DNA from: an uncultured bacterium
Lineage (GTDB): Bacteria; Actinomycetota; Coriobacteriia; Coriobacteriales; Coriobacteriaceae
Assembly: GCA_905215725.1 (NCBI GenBank)
Contig: CAJMRD010000034.1
Span: 1 to 22,231, forward strand
Reading direction: 5' to 3'
DNA length: 22,231 nucleotides
Shown piece by piece: positions 22,216 through 22,231 of the stretch. Position 1 is the first letter of the stretch. Every line of letters starts with the position of its first letter. The notes beneath the pieces were generated by a model. That model was not told the origin of the DNA. It worked only from the letters and a program-made list of their open reading frames with translations, and searched no databases. A program made the translations under genes and the position numbers.

Positions 22216-22231
22216 TTTGCGTGCGGAACTC

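Larger units (their letters stand above)
21867..22231 (-). promoter_or_regulatory. rplC upstream region: structured leader, 26-bp element, edge hairpin
   Basis: I find no credible gene in these 365 bp; rpsJ is absent. Near rplC, three stems can form on the minus strand: GTGGTC/GACCAC (21933-21938 with 21887-21892) enclosing GCGTAC/GTACGC (21919-21924 with 21903-21908), and TCCCAA/TTGGGA (21893-21898 with 21874-21879). The last covers the weak GGGA site. The 26-bp element shared with rplB lies at 22051-22076 and ends in a TATACT-like -10 word. A promoter candidate TTTACC, 17 bp, TGAAAT lies further upstream. Confidence 0.55.

Noticed and set aside
22100..22231. Possible small structured RNA such as SRP RNA
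   Set aside because: The conserved SRP tetraloop region is not present; only a simple 9-bp hairpin is clear.

Overview
The window looks like a chromosomal segment of a GC-rich (roughly 60% by eye) anaerobic gut actinobacterium of the Coriobacteriia, most probably Collinsella or a close relative. This rests on the ribosomal protein sequences, on a selenium-type purine catabolic module, and on short GGGGACAG-containing hairpin repeats that I associate with these genomes. The assignment is inference: there is no rRNA gene in the window to confirm it.

Left third (1-9605). A minus-strand purine operon reads right to left: an NCS2 nucleobase permease, SsnA (amidohydrolase), YgfK (flavin/Fe-S oxidoreductase), a soluble RnfB-like ferredoxin with four [4Fe-4S] motifs, and a fused selenium-type xanthine dehydrogenase that runs off the left edge. 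A sigma70-like promoter overlapped by a Fur-like box lies upstream of the permease. A YheO-like PAS/HTH regulator is divergently transcribed. Together the genes suggest import and anaerobic oxidation of purines, with electrons passed through the ferredoxin and YgfK.

Middle (9566-16050). ridA (minus) converges on the regulator across a bidirectional terminator and has a large 5' leader hairpin. A plus-strand pair encodes a U32-family protein (probably RNA modifying) and a RluA-type pseudouridine synthase. It is followed by a 340-bp gap filled with palindromic repeats. Next is a minus-strand pair, a Gfo/Idh/MocA oxidoreductase and a DeoR-family regulator, with an upstream region full of repeats phased at 10-12 bp.

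Right third (16016-22231). A minus-strand ribosomal protein operon reads rplC-rplD-rplW-rplB-rpsS-rplV-rpsC-rplP-rpmC-rpsQ-rplN-rplX. It departs from the usual S10-spc arrangement in three ways: no rpsJ directly precedes rplC, the run ends after rplX with a strong terminator, and there are structured non-coding gaps before rplC, before rplB and before rplN. A 26-bp element is repeated (23 of 26 identical) upstream of rplC and upstream of rplB. I regard this as the least explained signal in the window.

I see no CRISPR array, insertion sequence, tRNA, rRNA or prophage gene.
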